DNA of 64,000 bases from Ramlibacter monticola (GTDB taxonomy: Bacteria > Pseudomonadota > Gammaproteobacteria > Burkholderiales > Burkholderiaceae_C), in contig NZ_JAEQNE010000001.1 in NCBI RefSeq assembly GCF_016722785.1, forward strand, positions 1,488,001 to 1,552,000, given 5' to 3'. Below the pieces are notes generated by a model that saw only the letters and a list, made by a program, of their open reading frames with translations, had not been told where the DNA came from and searched no databases. Shown here piece by piece: positions 35,597-46,961 of the stretch; positions within the stretch are counted from its first letter, which is position 1, and every line of letters starts with the position of its first letter. A program made the position numbers and the translations under genes.

Positions 35597-37011
35597 GCCT
35601 TGGCCCCTCCCGTCGCATCCACCAGCTTCGCCGGCACGCCGCCGATGGAGCCGGCACCCATGCACATCACCACGTCGCCGTCGCGCACGGTGGACAGCAC
35701 CGCTGCCGGCATCTCGCCGATCTCGCCCACGAACTGCGGCTCCACCTTGCCCGCCACGCGCACGGCGCGGGCCAGCGAGCGGCCGTCGGCCGCCACGATG
35801 GGTTCCTCGCCGGCGGAGTAGACCTCCGCCAGCAGCACGATGTCGGCCGTGCCCAGCACCTGCACGAAGTCCTCGAAGCAGTCGCGCGTTCGGGTGTAGC
35901 GGTGCGGCTGGAAGGCCAGCACGATGCGCTGTCCCGGGAAGGCGCCGCGCGCGGCCGCCAGCGTGGCGCGCATCTCCACCGGGTGATGGCCATAGTCCTC
36001 GATCACGGTGAAGGTGCCCCCGCCTTGCGCCTCCGGCACCGGCAGTTCGCCATAGCTCTGGAAGCGGCGGCCGACGCCTCGGAATTCGCCCAGCGCCTTT
36101 ACCACCGCGTCGTCGGGGATGTTCAGTTCGACGCCGATGGCGATGGCCGCCAGCGCGTTCAGCACGTTGTGCATGCCGACCAGGTTCAGCTTTACCTGCA
36201 GGTCGGGCAGCGTGACGCCGTTGCGGCGCTGCACCGTGAAGTGCATCTGCGGGCCGACCGCCTTCACGTCCACCGCGCGCACCTGGGCGTCCTCGCCCAG
36301 GCCGTAGGTGGTCACCGGGCACTGCACCTGCGGGATGATCGAGCGCACCGCCTCGTCGTCGGTGCACAGGATGGCCGTGCCGTAGAAGGGCATGCGGTGC
36401 AGGAACTCGAGGAAGGCCTTCTTCAGGTTGTTGAAGTCGTGGCCGTAGGTGTCCATGTGGTCGGCGTCGATGTTGGTCACCACCGCCATCACCGGGAGCA
36501 GGTTGAGGAAGGACGCGTCGGATTCGTCCGCCTCCACCACGATGTAGTCGCCCGACCCCAGCTTGGCGTTGGCGCCGGCGCTGTTCAGCCGGCCGCCGAT
36601 CACGAAGGTCGGGTCCAGCCCGCCTTCGGCCAGCAGGCTCGCCACCAGGCTCGTGGTCGTCGTCTTGCCGTGCGTGCCGGCGATCGCGATGCCCTGCTTC
36701 AGGCGCATCAGCTCCGCCAGCATCACCGCGCGCGGCACGATCGGGATCTTGCGCTTGCGCGCGGCGACCACCTCGGGGTTGTCCTGCTGCACCGCGGTGG
36801 ACGTGACGACGGCATCGGCGCCGATCACGTTGGCCGCGGCGTGGCCCACGAAGGTCTGGATGCCCAGCTCCGCCAGCCGCCCCAGCGTGGGCGAGTCGGC
36901 GATGTCGGAACCGGAAATGAGGTAGCCGAGGTTGCGCAGCACTTCGGCGATGCCGGACATGCCGGCGCCGCCGATGCCTACGAAATGGATGTGCTTGATC
37001 GCGTGTTTCAT
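35593..37011 (-). CDS. murC: UDP-N-acetylmuramate--L-alanine ligase
   Basis: Adds the first amino acid to UDP-MurNAc. The product has 472 residues. The UDP-binding motif [17 protein letters not shown], the ATP loop GTHGKTTTT and the C-terminal YGHHPVE motif (here [10 protein letters not shown]) are all present. The start at 37011 overlaps the murG stop by 4 nt. Confidence 0.97.
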
Positions 37012-38072
37012 CGTGCGAGGGCCTCGCAGGCGGCGACCATCTGCTCGGTCGCCTGGGTCTTGGCCATCTTCCGGGCCGCCACGGCGCGCTGCAGCAGCGC
37101 GGCGCGGTCGGTGCCGCGCAGGAGGGTGGCCAGGGATTCGGGGGTGAGATCGCGTTGCTGGACGAGCCAGCCACCGCCGGCGTCGACCAGGAACTTCGCG
37201 TTGGTGGTCTGGTGGTCGTCCACCGCGTGCGGGAACGGGACGAACAGCGCCGCGGCACCGACCGCGGCGAGCTCGGTGACGGTGCTGGCGCCGGCGCGGC
37301 AGATCACGAGATCGGCTTCGGCGAAGGCGCTGGCGGTGTCGTCGATGAAAGGCGTGAGTTCGGCCTGCACGCCGGCGGCGGCATAGTTGGCACGCAGTTC
37401 GTCGATCTGCTTCGCGCCGCTCTGGTGCAGCACGTGCGGGCGCTCGCCTTCGGGGATCAGGGCCAGCGCCTTGGGCACGGCATCGTTGAGGCCCCTGGCG
37501 CCCAGGCTGCCGCCCACCACCAGCACCTTCAGCGGGCCGCCGCGGCCGGCGAAGCGCTCTTCGGGCGAGGGCTGGCGCAGGAAGGCGTCGCGCAACGGGT
37601 TGCCGATCCACTCGCCCTTGCGCATGACGTTCGGGAAGGCGCTGTAGACGCGGTCGGCCACGCCCGAGAGCACCTTGTTGGCCATGCCCGCCACCGAGTT
37701 CTGCTCGTGCAGCACCAGCGGCTTGCCGAGCAGCACGCTCATCATCCCGCCCGGGAAGGTGATGTAGCCGCCGAGGCCGACGACGACCTGCGGCCGCACC
37801 CGGCGTACGACGCGGATGCTTTGCCAGAAAGCGCGCAGCAACTTCAGGGGCAGGAGCACCAGGGTCTTGAGACCCTTGCCGCGCACACCGCCGAAGTCGA
37901 CCGCCTCGAGCGGGAAGCCCCGCGGCGGCACCAGCTGCGCTTCCATGCTGTTCGGCGCGCCCAGCCAATGCACGCGCCAGCCCCGCTGGCGCAGCGCTTC
38001 GGCCACGGCCAGGCCCGGAAAGATGTGGCCTCCCGTACCCCCTGCCATGACCAGCGCCGTGCGTTCCGTCAT
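37008..38072 (-). CDS. murG: Undecaprenyldiphospho-muramoylpentapeptide N-acetylglucosaminyltransferase
   Basis: Membrane-associated glycosyltransferase that converts lipid I to lipid II. The product has 354 residues. [15 protein letters not shown] at the N-terminus, GGSLGA and the UDP-GlcNAc-binding [15 protein letters not shown] are visible. I chose [12 protein letters not shown] at 38072, which follows GGAGG with 6-nt spacing, over an ATG at 38096. The gap to ftsW (82 bp) is one of the few in the cluster. Confidence 0.96.
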   Translation of the reverse strand: MTERTALVMAGGTGGHIFPGLAVAEALRQRGWRVHWLGAPNSMEAQLVPPRGFPLEAVDFGGVRGKGLKTLVLLPLKLLRAFWQSIRVVRRVRPQVVVGLGGYITFPGGMMSVLLGKPLVLHEQNSVAGMANKVLSGVADRVYSAFPNVMRKGEWIGNPLRDAFLRQPSPEERFAGRGGPLKVLVVGGSLGARGLNDAVPKALALIPEGERPHVLHQSGAKQIDELRANYAAAGVQAELTPFIDDTASAFAEADLVICRAGASTVTELAAVGAAALFVPFPHAVDDHQTTNAKFLVDAGGGWLVQQRDLTPESLATLLRGTDRAALLQRAVAARKMAKTQATEQMVAACEALAR

Positions 38073-38154
38073 GCCCGGCCTCCGCGCATCAGCCAAGCCG
38101 CCTTCGGCGTCTTGCAGCGCTTCGCGCTGGTGCTGTTTTGGTGAAACAGAACCT

Positions 38155-39393
38155 TCATGCGCGGCCTCCGCGCATCAGAGTTCTGTTTTCGTAGTCGATG
38201 CGCAGCACCACCGCGATCGCCACCACGTTCAACAGCACCGCGGAGCCGCCATAGGACATCAGCGGCAGGGTCAGGCCCTTGGTCGGCAGCGCGCCCAGGT
38301 TCACGCCCATGTTGATGAAGGCCTGGAAGCCGATCCAGATGCCCACGCCCTGGGCCACCAGCCCGGCGAACACGCGGTCCAGCGCGATCGCCTGGCGGCC
38401 GATGTGCATGATGCGGCGGGTCATCCAGAGGAACGCCACGATGGCCGAGAGCACGCCGACCAGGCCGAACTCCTCGCCGATCACGGCCAGCAGGAAGTCA
38501 GTGTGGGCTTCCGGCAGCCAGTGCAGCTTCTCCACGCTGCCGCCGAGGCCGACGCCGAAGATCTCGCCGCGGCCGATGGCGATCAGCGAGTGCGACAGCT
38601 GGTAGCCCTTGCCCAGCGCGTACTTCTCGTTCCAGGGATCGAGGTAGGCAAAGATCCGCTCGCGCCGCCAGTCGGAGAACGCGATCATCAGCATGAAGGC
38701 GACGACGATCACCGCCGCGATCAGGAAGAACATGCGCGCGTTGACGCCGCCCAGGAACAGGATCCCCATGGCGATCACCGCGATCACCATGAAGGCGCCC
38801 ATGTCCGGCTCCGCCAGCAGCAGCACGCCGACCACGGCGACGGCGGCGGCCATCGGCAGCACGGCGCGGAAGAAGCGCTCCTTCACCTCCATCTTGCGCA
38901 CCATGTAGTTGGCGGCGTAGAGCAGGACCGCCAGCTTGGCGAGCTCCGAAGGCTGGAACGAAAGGGGGCCCAGCGCCAGCCAGCGGCGCGCGCCGTTGAC
39001 GCCCTTGCCGATCCCGGGGATCAGCACCACGATCAGCAGCAGCAGCGAGGCCACGAACAGCCACGGCGCCAGGCGTTCCCAGGTTTCCACCCTGACCTGG
39101 AAGGCCAGCAGCCCGGCAACGAAGGCCAACACGAGGAACAGCGCGTGGCGGCTGAGGAAATAGGTGTGGGCGTAGCGGCCGAAGCGGGGGTTGTCCGGCA
39201 GCGCGATGGAGGCGGAATAGACCATCACCATGCCCCAGGCGAGCAGCGCCACCGTGACCCACAGGAGGCCCGGGTCGAAGGCGTGGATCCTGAGGTTGTC
39301 CCGCGGCTGCGACGGCATCCAGGCTGCGTCCGTCGAACGCCGGAAGGGATTGCGCATCCAGCCCGCGAGGGCGTCGGGCAGCGAGAGGTTCAA
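38155..39393 (-). CDS. ftsW: Septal SEDS peptidoglycan polymerase FtsW
   Basis: Polytopic SEDS glycosyltransferase (up to 412 residues, about 10 membrane spans) that works with FtsI at the septum. Landmarks are [46 protein letters not shown] and [12 protein letters not shown]. The most coupled start is a TTG at 39393 overlapping the murD TGA by 4 nt. The first in-frame ATG is at 39357 (MRNPFRRS), giving 400 residues; I cannot decide between them from sequence alone. Confidence 0.94.
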   Translation of the reverse strand: MNLSLPDALAGWMRNPFRRSTDAAWMPSQPRDNLRIHAFDPGLLWVTVALLAWGMVMVYSASIALPDNPRFGRYAHTYFLSRHALFLVLAFVAGLLAFQVRVETWERLAPWLFVASLLLLIVVLIPGIGKGVNGARRWLALGPLSFQPSELAKLAVLLYAANYMVRKMEVKERFFRAVLPMAAAVAVVGVLLLAEPDMGAFMVIAVIAMGILFLGGVNARMFFLIAAVIVVAFMLMIAFSDWRRERIFAYLDPWNEKYALGKGYQLSHSLIAIGRGEIFGVGLGGSVEKLHWLPEAHTDFLLAVIGEEFGLVGVLSAIVAFLWMTRRIMHIGRQAIALDRVFAGLVAQGVGIWIGFQAFINMGVNLGALPTKGLTLPLMSYGGSAVLLNVVAIAVVLRIDYENRTLMRGGRA

Positions 39394-40904
39394 GCCTCGC
39401 CTCCGTCCAGCATCGCGCCCGTTTCGTCCGCCAGCGCCTGCACCGCGGCGCGGAACACCTCGGCGCGGTGCGGATAGTTGCGGAACATGTCGAAGCTCGC
39501 GCAGGCCGGGGACATCAGCACGGCGTCGCCGGCGTGGGCGCGCTGGGTCGCGATGCGCACGGCCTCTTCCATCGTCGCGGCATCGGCCAGCGGCACGCCG
39601 GTGGGCTCCAGCACGGCGCGGATCCGGGGACCGTCGCGGCCGATCAGCACCGCGGCGCGGGCGAAGCGCGCCACCGGCTCGGCCAGCGGCGCGAAGTCCT
39701 GGCCCTTGCCGTCCCCGCCCAGGATGATCACCAGCCTGCGCTCGGCGCCCAGGCCCTGCAGGGCGGCGACCGTGGCGCCGACGTTGGTGCCCTTGCTGTC
39801 GTCGAAGTACTCGACCTCGTTGACGATGCCCACCGGGTCCACGCGGTGCGGCTCGCCGCGGTATTCCCGCAGGCCGTACAGCATGGGCGCGAGCTGGCAG
39901 CCGGCGGAAGTGGCCAGGGCCAGCGCGGACAACGCGTTGATCGCGTTGTGGCGGCCGCGGATGCGCAGGGCGTCCGCGGGCATCAGGCGCTGCAGGTGGA
40001 TTTCCTGCTCGGCATCCTTGCGGCGTCGTTCCGTTTCGTCGGCCTCGTGCGCCCGCACCAGCCAGGCCATGCCGTGCACGACCTCCAGGCCGAAATCGCC
40101 CGGACGCTTCGGCAGGTCGCCGCCGAAGGTCACGTGCCGGCGCTGCTCGTACTTGCCGCCCTTCAGGCGCACCGGTCCGGGCAGCATCTTCATCACGAGC
40201 GGGTCCTCGCGATTGAGGACCAGGGTGCCGGTCTGGCCGAAGATGCGCGCCTTGGCGGCGGCATAGGCTTCCATGGTGCCGTGCCAGTCCAGGTGGTCCT
40301 GCGTCACGTTCAGCACGGTGGCCGCGGTCGGCTCGAAGCCGGTCTCGCCATCGAGCTGGAAGCTGGAAAGCTCCAGCACCCAGACCTGCGGCAGCGCATT
40401 GGCCTCGCGCTTCTGCGCCAGCGTGTCCAGCAGCGTCGGGCCGATATTGCCGGCCACGGCCACGGTCTTGCCGCTGCGCTCGACGAGCTGGCCGGTGAGC
40501 GAGGTCACCGTGGTCTTGCCGTTGGTGCCGGTCACGGCCAGCACCGCGGGGTGGTAGCCATCGGCCTGGCGCATCGCCGCCAGCGCGTCGGCGAACAAGC
40601 CCAGCTCGCCGCGCACGGGGATGCCCTGCGCGCGCGCCGCTGCTTCGACCGGGGCGACCTGCGCCGGCGTCAGGCCGGGGCTGCGCAGCACCAGCCGGCG
40701 GCCCTGCGCCAGTTCGGCCGTGAAGGCGCCGCCGATGAAGCCCGCATCCGGCACCTGCTCGCGCAGGGTCGCCAGCTGCGGCGGATCTTCGCGCGTGTCG
40801 GCCACCGTCACGCGCGCGCCCTGCCCGGCGCACCAGCGCGCCATGGCGAGGCCCGAGGCCCCGCAGCCGAGCACCAGGACGTCCTGATCGCGCAAGCTTT
40901 CCAT
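39390..40904 (-). CDS. murD: UDP-N-acetylmuramoylalanine--D-glutamate ligase
   Basis: Adds D-Glu to UDP-MurNAc-L-Ala. The product has 504 residues, longer than the 438 of E. coli. The ATP loop [23 protein letters not shown] and the C-terminal DDSKGTN motif are present. The extra length lies partly in a charged insertion around residues 240-300 ([19 protein letters not shown]), common in Comamonadaceae-type MurD. Its ATG shares one base with the mraY stop (TGATG). Confidence 0.96.
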   Translation of the reverse strand: MESLRDQDVLVLGCGASGLAMARWCAGQGARVTVADTREDPPQLATLREQVPDAGFIGGAFTAELAQGRRLVLRSPGLTPAQVAPVEAAARAQGIPVRGELGLFADALAAMRQADGYHPAVLAVTGTNGKTTVTSLTGQLVERSGKTVAVAGNIGPTLLDTLAQKREANALPQVWVLELSSFQLDGETGFEPTAATVLNVTQDHLDWHGTMEAYAAAKARIFGQTGTLVLNREDPLVMKMLPGPVRLKGGKYEQRRHVTFGGDLPKRPGDFGLEVVHGMAWLVRAHEADETERRRKDAEQEIHLQRLMPADALRIRGRHNAINALSALALATSAGCQLAPMLYGLREYRGEPHRVDPVGIVNEVEYFDDSKGTNVGATVAALQGLGAERRLVIILGGDGKGQDFAPLAEPVARFARAAVLIGRDGPRIRAVLEPTGVPLADAATMEEAVRIATQRAHAGDAVLMSPACASFDMFRNYPHRAEVFRAAVQALADETGAMLDGGEA

Positions 40905-42082
40905 CACCGCAGCTTCAGGGTGGACAGGCCGACGAGGCACAGCAGCATCGTGATGATCCAGAAGCGGATCACCACCTGCGTTTCCTTCCAGCCGGTTTTC
41001 TCGAAATGGTGGTGCAGCGGCGCCATCAGCAGGATGCGCCGGCCCTCCCCGTACTTGCGCTTCGTGTACTTGAAGTAGATGACCTGGGCCATCACCGAGA
41101 GCGCTTCCACCACGAAGATCCCGCCCATGATGGCCAGCACGATTTCCTGCCGCACGATCACGGCGATGGTGCCGAGCGCGCCGCCCAGCGCGAGCGCGCC
41201 GACGTCGCCCATGAACACCTCGGCCGGGTGGGCGTTGAACCACAGGAAGGCGAGGCCGGCGCCGGCCATGGCGGCGCAGAAGATCAGCAGTTCGCCCGAG
41301 CCGGGGATGTGGGGCAGCAGCAGGTAGCGCGAGTACACGGCACTGCCGGTGACGTAGGCGAACACGCCCAGCGCCGAGCCCACCATCACCACCGGCATGA
41401 TCGCCAGGCCGTCGAGGCCGTCGGTGAGGTTCACCGCATTGCTGGAGCCCACGATGACGAGATAGGTCATGAGCACGAAGCCGAACACGCCCAGCGGGTA
41501 GCTGATCTCCTTGAAGAAGGGCACCAGCAGGTTCGCCTTGGGCGGCAGGTTCATGTCGAAGCCCGAGCGCACCCAGTCGAAGAACAGCCCCAGCACCCGC
41601 ACGTTGGTCGTCTCCGAGACGCTGAAGGCGAGGTACAGCGCGGCGACCAGGCCGATCAGCGATTGCCACAGGTACTTCTCGCGCGAGCGCATGCCCTCGG
41701 GGTCCTTGTTGACCACCTTGCGCCAGTCGTCCACCCAGCCGATGGCGCCGAAGCCCACCGTGACCAGCATCACGATCCACACGAAGCGGTTGGTCCAGTC
41801 GAACCAGAGGAGGGTCGACAGCGTCACCGAGATCAGGATCAGCACGCCGCCCATGGTGGGCGTGCCGCTCTTCTTCAGGTGCGACTGCATGGCGTATTCG
41901 CGCACCGGCTGCCCGATCTTCAGTTCGGTCAGGCGGCGGATCACCCAGGGGCCGAAAATGATCCCGATCAGCAGCGCGGTCATCGCCGCCATCACGGCGC
42001 GGAAGGTGATGTACTGGAAGACGCGGAAGAATCCGAATTCGTGACCGTGGCTTTGCATCCACGAGGCCAGGCTAACGAGCAT
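40904..42082 (-). CDS. mraY: Phospho-N-acetylmuramoyl-pentapeptide-transferase
   Basis: Integral-membrane enzyme (392 residues, about 10 spans) that transfers phospho-MurNAc-pentapeptide to undecaprenyl phosphate, giving lipid I. Visible motifs are [10 protein letters not shown], the active-site Asp pair region [27 protein letters not shown] and [14 protein letters not shown]. The start overlaps the murF 3' end by 11 nt. Confidence 0.98.
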   Translation of the reverse strand: MLVSLASWMQSHGHEFGFFRVFQYITFRAVMAAMTALLIGIIFGPWVIRRLTELKIGQPVREYAMQSHLKKSGTPTMGGVLILISVTLSTLLWFDWTNRFVWIVMLVTVGFGAIGWVDDWRKVVNKDPEGMRSREKYLWQSLIGLVAALYLAFSVSETTNVRVLGLFFDWVRSGFDMNLPPKANLLVPFFKEISYPLGVFGFVLMTYLVIVGSSNAVNLTDGLDGLAIMPVVMVGSALGVFAYVTGSAVYSRYLLLPHIPGSGELLIFCAAMAGAGLAFLWFNAHPAEVFMGDVGALALGGALGTIAVIVRQEIVLAIMGGIFVVEALSVMAQVIYFKYTKRKYGEGRRILLMAPLHHHFEKTGWKETQVVIRFWIITMLLCLVGLSTLKLR

Positions 42083-43466
42083 CGGGGCTCCCCTTGTCCT
42101 GTTGTCGTGCGTGCGCGGCGATCGCCTCGACCACCCGTTCCATCTTCATGAAGCGCGATCCCTTGACCAGGACGCTTTCCGTCCCCGCCAGCGCCAGCAG
42201 CACCGCGGCGTTGAGCCCGTCGAGGTCCGCGAAGTGCGTGCCATTCATGCCCGCCGCCTGCTCGCCCAGCGTGAAGAGCTGCTCGATTCCGCGCTGGCGC
42301 GCGTAGTCCCCGACCTCCGCATGGAAGGCCGGGCCCTGGTTGCCCACCTCGCCCATGTCGCCCAGCACCAGCAGGCGCGGGCCGGGCAGTTCGGCGAGCA
42401 CGTCGATGGCCGCGCGCACCGAGTCGGGGTTGGCGTTGTAGCTGTCGTCCACCACGGTCAGCGTGCGGCCGGCCAGCGCCACGCCGAGCGCGCGCGAGCG
42501 GCCCTTCACCGGCTCGAAGGCCTCCAGCCCTTGCTGGATGGCCTGCAGCGGGACGCCCGCGGCAAGAGCGCAGGCGGCCGCGGCGAGCGCGTTGCGCACG
42601 TTGTGGCGGCCGGCGATATGGAGTCGGAACGCAATGGCGCCGGCCGGGGTTTCCGCCCCGACGCGCCAGTGTTCCTGGTGCCATTCAGACCCGGCCAGGA
42701 AAACGTCGGCGTCCGTGTCGCGCGCGTCGCCGAAGGTCATGCAGGGACGCGCGTCGGCCAGCGCCGTCCACAGCATCGTGAAGGCGTCGTCGGCAGGGAA
42801 CACGGCCACGCCGCTGGGCGGCAGGGCCGCGAACACGCTGCCGTTCTCGCGGGCCACGGCTTCCACCGTCGCCATGAATTCCTGGTGCTCGCGCTGGGCG
42901 TTGTTGACCAGCGCCACGGTCGGCGCCGCGATGCGCGCGAGGTAGCCGATCTCGCCGGGGTGGTTCATGCCCAGTTCGATGACACCGATGCGCTGCTTGG
43001 CGCGCAGGCGCAGCAGGGTGAGCGGCAGGCCGATGTCGTTGTTCAGGTTGCCCTGGGTCGCCAGGTGCGCCTCGGGCTGCCAGGCGCGCAGGATGGACGC
43101 GATCATCTGCGTCACCGTGGTCTTGCCGTTGCTGCCCGTCACCGCGATCAGCGGCAGCTTGTACTGCATGCGCCAGGCGTGGGCCAGCTCGCCGAGCGCG
43201 AGCTTGCTGTCCTCGACTTCGATGCCGGGCATGCCGGCGGGCAGCCGGCCCGCTTGCGCGATCGCCGCGACCGCGCCCCTGGCGCGTGCATCGGCCAGGA
43301 AGTCGTTGGCATCGAAGCGCTCGCCCTTGAGCGCGACGAACAGGTCGCCCGGCTGCAGCGTGCGGGTGTCGGAGTGCACGCGCTGCACCGCGACGGCGCT
43401 GTCGCCGACCAGGCGGCCGCCGGTCCACTCGGCAGCCTGCTTCAGGCTGAACATGGACTCGCTCAT
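42072..43466 (-). CDS. murF: UDP-N-acetylmuramoyl-tripeptide--D-alanyl-D-alanine ligase
   Basis: Adds D-Ala-D-Ala to the UDP-MurNAc tripeptide. The product has 464 residues. The ATP loop [11 protein letters not shown], the [10 protein letters not shown] motif and [12 protein letters not shown] are characteristic. ATG at 43466 overlaps the murE stop by 4 nt; an internal ATG at 43454 (MFSLKQA) is an alternative. Confidence 0.97.
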   Translation of the reverse strand: MSESMFSLKQAAEWTGGRLVGDSAVAVQRVHSDTRTLQPGDLFVALKGERFDANDFLADARARGAVAAIAQAGRLPAGMPGIEVEDSKLALGELAHAWRMQYKLPLIAVTGSNGKTTVTQMIASILRAWQPEAHLATQGNLNNDIGLPLTLLRLRAKQRIGVIELGMNHPGEIGYLARIAAPTVALVNNAQREHQEFMATVEAVARENGSVFAALPPSGVAVFPADDAFTMLWTALADARPCMTFGDARDTDADVFLAGSEWHQEHWRVGAETPAGAIAFRLHIAGRHNVRNALAAAACALAAGVPLQAIQQGLEAFEPVKGRSRALGVALAGRTLTVVDDSYNANPDSVRAAIDVLAELPGPRLLVLGDMGEVGNQGPAFHAEVGDYARQRGIEQLFTLGEQAAGMNGTHFADLDGLNAAVLLALAGTESVLVKGSRFMKMERVVEAIAAHARQQDKGSPDAR

Positions 43467-44932
43467 CTGCGTGCCTCCAGCGCCTTCTGCGCGTGCGCCT
43501 GGTCGGAGAAGGGGTGCTTGACGCCCGCGATCTCCTGGTAGTCCTCGTGGCCCTTGCCGGCCAGCAGGATCACGTCGCCGCCGTCGGCGGCGGCGATCGT
43601 CTCGGCGATCGCGCGGGCGCGATCGACTTCCACCTGCACGCACTCGCGGTGCGACAGGCCCAGCAGGATCTGGCTGATGATCGCTTCCGGCTTCTCGCTG
43701 CGCGGGTTGTCGCTGGTGACCACGACGCGGTCGGCGTTCTTCTCCGCCACCGCCGCCATCAGCGGGCGCTTGGTCGCATCGCGGTCGCCGCCGCAGCCGA
43801 ACACGCACCACAGCTTGCCGCCCCGCTGCGCCGCCAGCGGGCGCAGGGCCTGCAGGCCCTTGTCGAGCGCGTCCGGGGTGTGCGCGTAGTCGACCGCCAC
43901 CAGCGGCTGGCCGGGGACGAGGAGCCTTTCCATGCGCCCGGGCACCGGCAGCAGGTCGGTGCAGGCCGCCACCGCGTCGGCCAGCGGCACGCCGATGGCG
44001 CGCATCATCCCGAGCACGCCCAGCAGGTTGGACACGTTGTACTGGCCGACGAGCTTCGTCTGCAGCGGATGGCGTTCGGCGCCCTCCGCCACCACGAAGC
44101 GCAGGCCCTCGTCGCCGTAGCCGATCTCCTGCGCCTGCAGGCGGGCGGGGCGCTCGCAGGAGACCGTCCACACGTCGAGCGAACCTTCGAGCTGGCGTTC
44201 CAGCACCTCGGCCTTCCCGTCGTCGAGGTTCAGCACGGCCGCCTGCAGCCCGGGCCAGTGGAACAGCTGCGCCTTCGCCGCCCAGTAGGCATCCATGCTG
44301 CCGTGGTAGTCCAGGTGGTCCTGCGTGAAGTTGGTGAAGGCGGCCACGCGGATGCGCGTGCCATCCAGGCGCCGCTCCTCGATGCCGATGGAGGAAGCCT
44401 CGATCGCGCAGGCCTTCGCGCCTTCGGCGAGGAAGCGGCGGAAGTGGCGCTGCATCAGCACCGGGTCGGGCGTGGTGAGGCCGGTGTGCTCCACGTGCGG
44501 CGGCCGGCCGATGCCCAGCGTGCCGACCAGCCCGCAGGGCACCGGCGGCCGCAGGTTGGCAAGCGCCTGGGCGAGCCACCACGCGGTGGAGGTCTTGCCG
44601 TTGGTGCCCGTCACGGCGAGCACGTCGAGCTGCGCGGTCGGCTCGCCGTAGAACAGGGCGCCGATCGGGCCGGTGGCGGCCTTGAGGCCTTCGTAGGCGG
44701 CGACCGCCTCCGAAGAAAAGCCGTACCCCTCGCTGCCCGCCGCTTCGACGAGGCAGGCGCGCGCGCCCTGCTGCAAGGCGGCGGGCACGAACTTGCGGCC
44801 GTCGGTGGCGGCGCCGGGCCAGGCGATGAAGCCGTCGCCGGCCTGGACCTGGCGGCTGTCGCAGTGCACTTCGCCGGCCACGCGCGCGCGCAGCCAGTCG
44901 GCGGCTTCCCGGGGGGTGCGGAGGACCCGCAT
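43463..44932 (-). CDS. murE: UDP-MurNAc-L-Ala-D-Glu--2,6-diaminopimelate ligase
   Basis: Adds meso-diaminopimelate to the growing stem peptide. The product has 489 residues. The ATP loop GTNGKTS, NFTQDHLDYHGSM and the specificity motif DNPR (in TSDNPRSEKPE) are present; DNPR marks meso-DAP rather than Lys enzymes. Its ATG shares one base with the ftsI stop. It agrees with dapF and mpl elsewhere in the window. Confidence 0.97.
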   Translation of the reverse strand: MRVLRTPREAADWLRARVAGEVHCDSRQVQAGDGFIAWPGAATDGRKFVPAALQQGARACLVEAAGSEGYGFSSEAVAAYEGLKAATGPIGALFYGEPTAQLDVLAVTGTNGKTSTAWWLAQALANLRPPVPCGLVGTLGIGRPPHVEHTGLTTPDPVLMQRHFRRFLAEGAKACAIEASSIGIEERRLDGTRIRVAAFTNFTQDHLDYHGSMDAYWAAKAQLFHWPGLQAAVLNLDDGKAEVLERQLEGSLDVWTVSCERPARLQAQEIGYGDEGLRFVVAEGAERHPLQTKLVGQYNVSNLLGVLGMMRAIGVPLADAVAACTDLLPVPGRMERLLVPGQPLVAVDYAHTPDALDKGLQALRPLAAQRGGKLWCVFGCGGDRDATKRPLMAAVAEKNADRVVVTSDNPRSEKPEAIISQILLGLSHRECVQVEVDRARAIAETIAAADGGDVILLAGKGHEDYQEIAGVKHPFSDQAHAQKALEARR

Positions 44933-46674
44933 CAGAACGACTCCTCCACGGCCTGCACCAGGATCTGCGGTTTCACGTTCATGTCCGGCTGCACCCCCAG
45001 CATGCGCAGGGTCTGCTGCACGGTGGCGCTGAACACCGGAGCGGCGACGTCGCCGCCGAAATAGCGGCCGGCGCTCGGCTCGTCGATCATCACCGCCACC
45101 ACGATGCGCGGCTGCTCCACCGGCGCGACGCCGACGAAGAAACCGCGGTACTTGCGGTCCGCATAGCCCTTGCCTTCCTGCTTGTGCGCGGTGCCGGTCT
45201 TGCCGCCCACCGAATAGCCCATGGTCTGCGCCTTGGGCGCCGTGCCGCCGCTCTGCGTGACGAGGTGCAGCATGTGGCGCACGGCCTGCGCCGTCGGGGG
45301 CTGCAGCACGCGCATGCCGGCCGCCGGAGTGCCGCTCGAAGTCTTCAGCAAGGTCACGGGCACGAGCTCGCCATCGCGGGCGAACACGCTGTAGGCGCGG
45401 GCCAGCTGGAACAGGCTGGCCGACAGGCCGTAGCCGTAGCTCATGGTGGCCTGCTCGATCGGACGCCAGGTCTTCCAGGCGCGCAGCTTGCCGCTCACCG
45501 CGCCGGGGAAGGGCAGCTGCGGGCGCTGGCCGAAGCCGACCTGGCTGAACATGTCCCACATCTCGCGCGGCTGCAGCTGCATCGCCATCTTCACGGTGCC
45601 GACGTTGCTGGACTTCTGGATCACCTCGTTGACCGTGAGCACGCCGTGCGGGTGCGAGTCGCTGATCGTGGAGCCGGAGATGGTGAGGCGGCCCGGCGCC
45701 GTCTGGATCGGCGTGGTCGGCTGCACCAGCCCCTTCTCCAGCGCCAGCGCCGCCACGAAGGGCTTCATGGTCGAACCGGGCTCGAAGGTGTCGGTCAGCG
45801 CGCGGTTGCGCAGCTGCGCGCCCGTGAGGTTCTGCCGGTTGGCGGGCGCGTAGCTCGGGTAGTTGGCCAGCGCCAGCACCTCGCCGGTCTGCACGTCCAG
45901 CACCACCACGCTGCCGGCCTTGGCCTTGTTCTCGACGACGGCGTCGCGCAGCTTCTGGTACGCGAAGAACTGCACCTTGCTGTCGATGGACAGCTGCAGG
46001 TCCCTGCCCGCCGCCGGCGGCACCTGCTCGCCCACGTCTTCCACGATGCGGCCGAGGCGGTCCTTGATGACGCGGCGCGAGCCCGGACGGCCGGCCAGTT
46101 CCTTGTCGAACGCCAGCTCCACGCCTTCCTGGCCGTGGTCCTCCACGTTGGTGAAGCCGACGACGTGCGCGGCGGCCTCGCCCTCGGGGTACTGGCGGCG
46201 GTATTCCTTGCGCTGGTAGATGCCCTTGATGTCCAGCGCGGCGATCTGGCGGGCCGTGGCCTCGTCGACCTGGCGCTTGAGCCAGACGAAGTTGCGCTCG
46301 TCCTCCTCCAGCTTCTTCATCAGGTCCGGCAGCGGCAGCTGCAGCAGCTTCGCGAGCTGGGCCAGCTTGAGCTTGTCGCGCTCGACGTCCTCGGGGATGG
46401 CCCAGATGCTGGGCACGGGCACGCTGGTCGCAAGCAGCAGGCCGTTGCGGTCCACAATGCGGCCGCGGTTGGCGGGCAGCTCCAGGGTGCGGGCGAAGCG
46501 CACCTCGCCCTGCTTGCGGTAGAACTCGTTGCCGAACACCTGCACCCAGGCAGCGCGGCCGGCCAGCGCCAGGAAGCCCAGCGCGATGCCGGCCACGATG
46601 AACTTGCTGCGCCACACGGGCGTGCGGCTGGCCAGCAGCGGGCTGGAGGAGTAGGCGACGACGCGACCGCTCAT
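44932..46674 (-). CDS. ftsI: Septal transpeptidase FtsI (PBP3)
   Basis: Class B penicillin-binding protein that cross-links septal peptidoglycan with FtsW. The product has 580 residues. A short cytoplasmic tail and one membrane anchor (about 24-42) precede the pedestal domain. The transpeptidase active-site motifs are STMKPF (Ser-x-x-Lys), SSN and KTGTAHK. The start overlaps the ftsL stop by 4 nt. Confidence 0.97.
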   Translation of the reverse strand: MSGRVVAYSSSPLLASRTPVWRSKFIVAGIALGFLALAGRAAWVQVFGNEFYRKQGEVRFARTLELPANRGRIVDRNGLLLATSVPVPSIWAIPEDVERDKLKLAQLAKLLQLPLPDLMKKLEEDERNFVWLKRQVDEATARQIAALDIKGIYQRKEYRRQYPEGEAAAHVVGFTNVEDHGQEGVELAFDKELAGRPGSRRVIKDRLGRIVEDVGEQVPPAAGRDLQLSIDSKVQFFAYQKLRDAVVENKAKAGSVVVLDVQTGEVLALANYPSYAPANRQNLTGAQLRNRALTDTFEPGSTMKPFVAALALEKGLVQPTTPIQTAPGRLTISGSTISDSHPHGVLTVNEVIQKSSNVGTVKMAMQLQPREMWDMFSQVGFGQRPQLPFPGAVSGKLRAWKTWRPIEQATMSYGYGLSASLFQLARAYSVFARDGELVPVTLLKTSSGTPAAGMRVLQPPTAQAVRHMLHLVTQSGGTAPKAQTMGYSVGGKTGTAHKQEGKGYADRKYRGFFVGVAPVEQPRIVVAVMIDEPSAGRYFGGDVAAPVFSATVQQTLRMLGVQPDMNVKPQILVQAVEESF

Positions 46675-46961
46675 TGCGACGCCCCCTGTCCCACGCCCTT
46701 GTGCGTGACGTACAGCGTGATGGCCGGCGTGGCCGGACGCATCCCCAGCTGCTCGCGGGCGACCTTCTCCACGCGCGCCGACGTGGCCTGCTTGCGTTTC
46801 TCCACCTGCAGCCGCTCGTTCTCGCTCCCCAGCTTGCGGGCGTCGTTCTCCGCCCGCTCGATCTCGGCGTACAGGCGGCGCGACTCGTACTGCACCTGCA
46901 CCAGGTACAGCGCGCTGGCGACCAGCGCGACCAGCAGCGTGAGGTTCAGGCGCAGCATCAC
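46671..46961 (-). CDS. ftsL: Cell division protein FtsL
   Basis: Bitopic divisome protein of 96 residues. An N-terminal membrane span (about 3-21, [20 protein letters not shown]) is followed by a periplasmic coiled coil with heptad-like Leu/Glu/Arg pattern. It pairs with FtsB and FtsQ and activates FtsWI. It overlaps both rsmH and ftsI by 4 nt. Identification relies strongly on position, as the family is poorly conserved. Confidence 0.9.
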   Translation of the reverse strand: MMLRLNLTLLVALVASALYLVQVQYESRRLYAEIERAENDARKLGSENERLQVEKRKQATSARVEKVAREQLGMRPATPAITLYVTHKGVGQGASQ